From contig CALWWH010000152.1 of the NCBI GenBank assembly GCA_944385195.1, positions 1 through 29,699 of the forward strand: a stretch of DNA of 29,699 nt. Direction: 5' to 3'. The notes under the pieces were generated by a model. The model was not told the origin of the DNA, searched no databases, and worked only from the letters and a program-made list of their open reading frames with translations. Positions within the stretch are counted from its first letter, which is position 1; every line of letters starts with the position of its first letter. Shown here one piece after another: positions 29,630 to 29,699 of the stretch. Source of the DNA: an uncultured Oscillospiraceae bacterium. GTDB lineage: Bacteria > Bacillota > Clostridia > Oscillospirales > Oscillospiraceae. The position numbers and the translations under genes were made by a program.

Positions 29630-29699
29630 GCCCTCTCAGTCCTGCCATGGCTTCCTGCGGCCGCGCACTGGGCCGTGCGGTACGCAGTAGGTATGGATT

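Noticed and set aside
1..29699. CRISPR array, tRNA/rRNA genes, IS elements, phage genes
   Set aside because: No regularly spaced repeats, no tRNA-like cloverleaf or rRNA sequence, no transposase or integrase motifs were noticed by eye on either strand.

Overview
The window looks like a chromosomal segment of a Gram-positive, endospore-forming Clostridia, probably an Oscillospiraceae-type gut anaerobe (Oscillibacter/Flavonifractor-like). The evidence is spore-coat CotJ genes, a YlmC/YmxH sporulation protein, a YerC regulator, many Cys-lipobox lipoproteins, strong AGGAGG ribosome sites, sigma-A promoters of the TTGACA-17-TATAAT type and GC-rich coding with AT-rich promoters. The genus is an inference from gene content; there is no rRNA in the window.

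Left part, mostly + strand (1-11.7 kb). A fused GH13 glycosidase/GH77 4-alpha-glucanotransferase converges on a leftward orphan solute-binding lipoprotein. That lipoprotein is divergent from a rightward run of yerC, a SAM methyltransferase and hslO (Hsp33), which ends at a terminator. Next come a Suv3-like RNA helicase with its own promoter, a GNAT acetyltransferase, and a spore-coat pair: a fused CotJA-CotJB protein and the manganese-catalase-like CotJC. A bidirectional terminator closes this block.

Middle part, - strand (11.8-19.5 kb). Six genes read leftward from one consensus promoter: three different HlyD-type adaptor lipoproteins, one large two-FtsX-domain permease, and two MacB/LolD-type ATPases. 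The last ATPase carries an AbrB-like C-terminal domain. The set looks like one envelope export or remodelling complex of unusual composition.

Right part, - strand (19.6-29.7 kb). An M42 aminopeptidase is followed by a DUF3887 lipoprotein and a 21-bp perfect hairpin terminator. An envelope acyl-modification cassette follows (SGNH hydrolase, DUF4358, MBOAT acyltransferase, DHHW protein), with a C26 class I glutamine-amidotransferase-like hydrolase at its end. Farther right, reading leftward, are ymxH-like, rpsB, tsf and a DEDDh exonuclease. An rpsB leader hairpin and an rpsB-tsf attenuator-like hairpin are visible. A short coding-like remnant lies at 26.06-26.20 kb.

No tRNA, rRNA, CRISPR array, IS element or phage gene was found. 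The least ordinary items are the six-gene ABC/adaptor operon with its AbrB-tailed ATPase, the CotJA-CotJB fusion, the GH13-GH77 fusion, and the palindromic operator candidate in front of the orphan binding protein.
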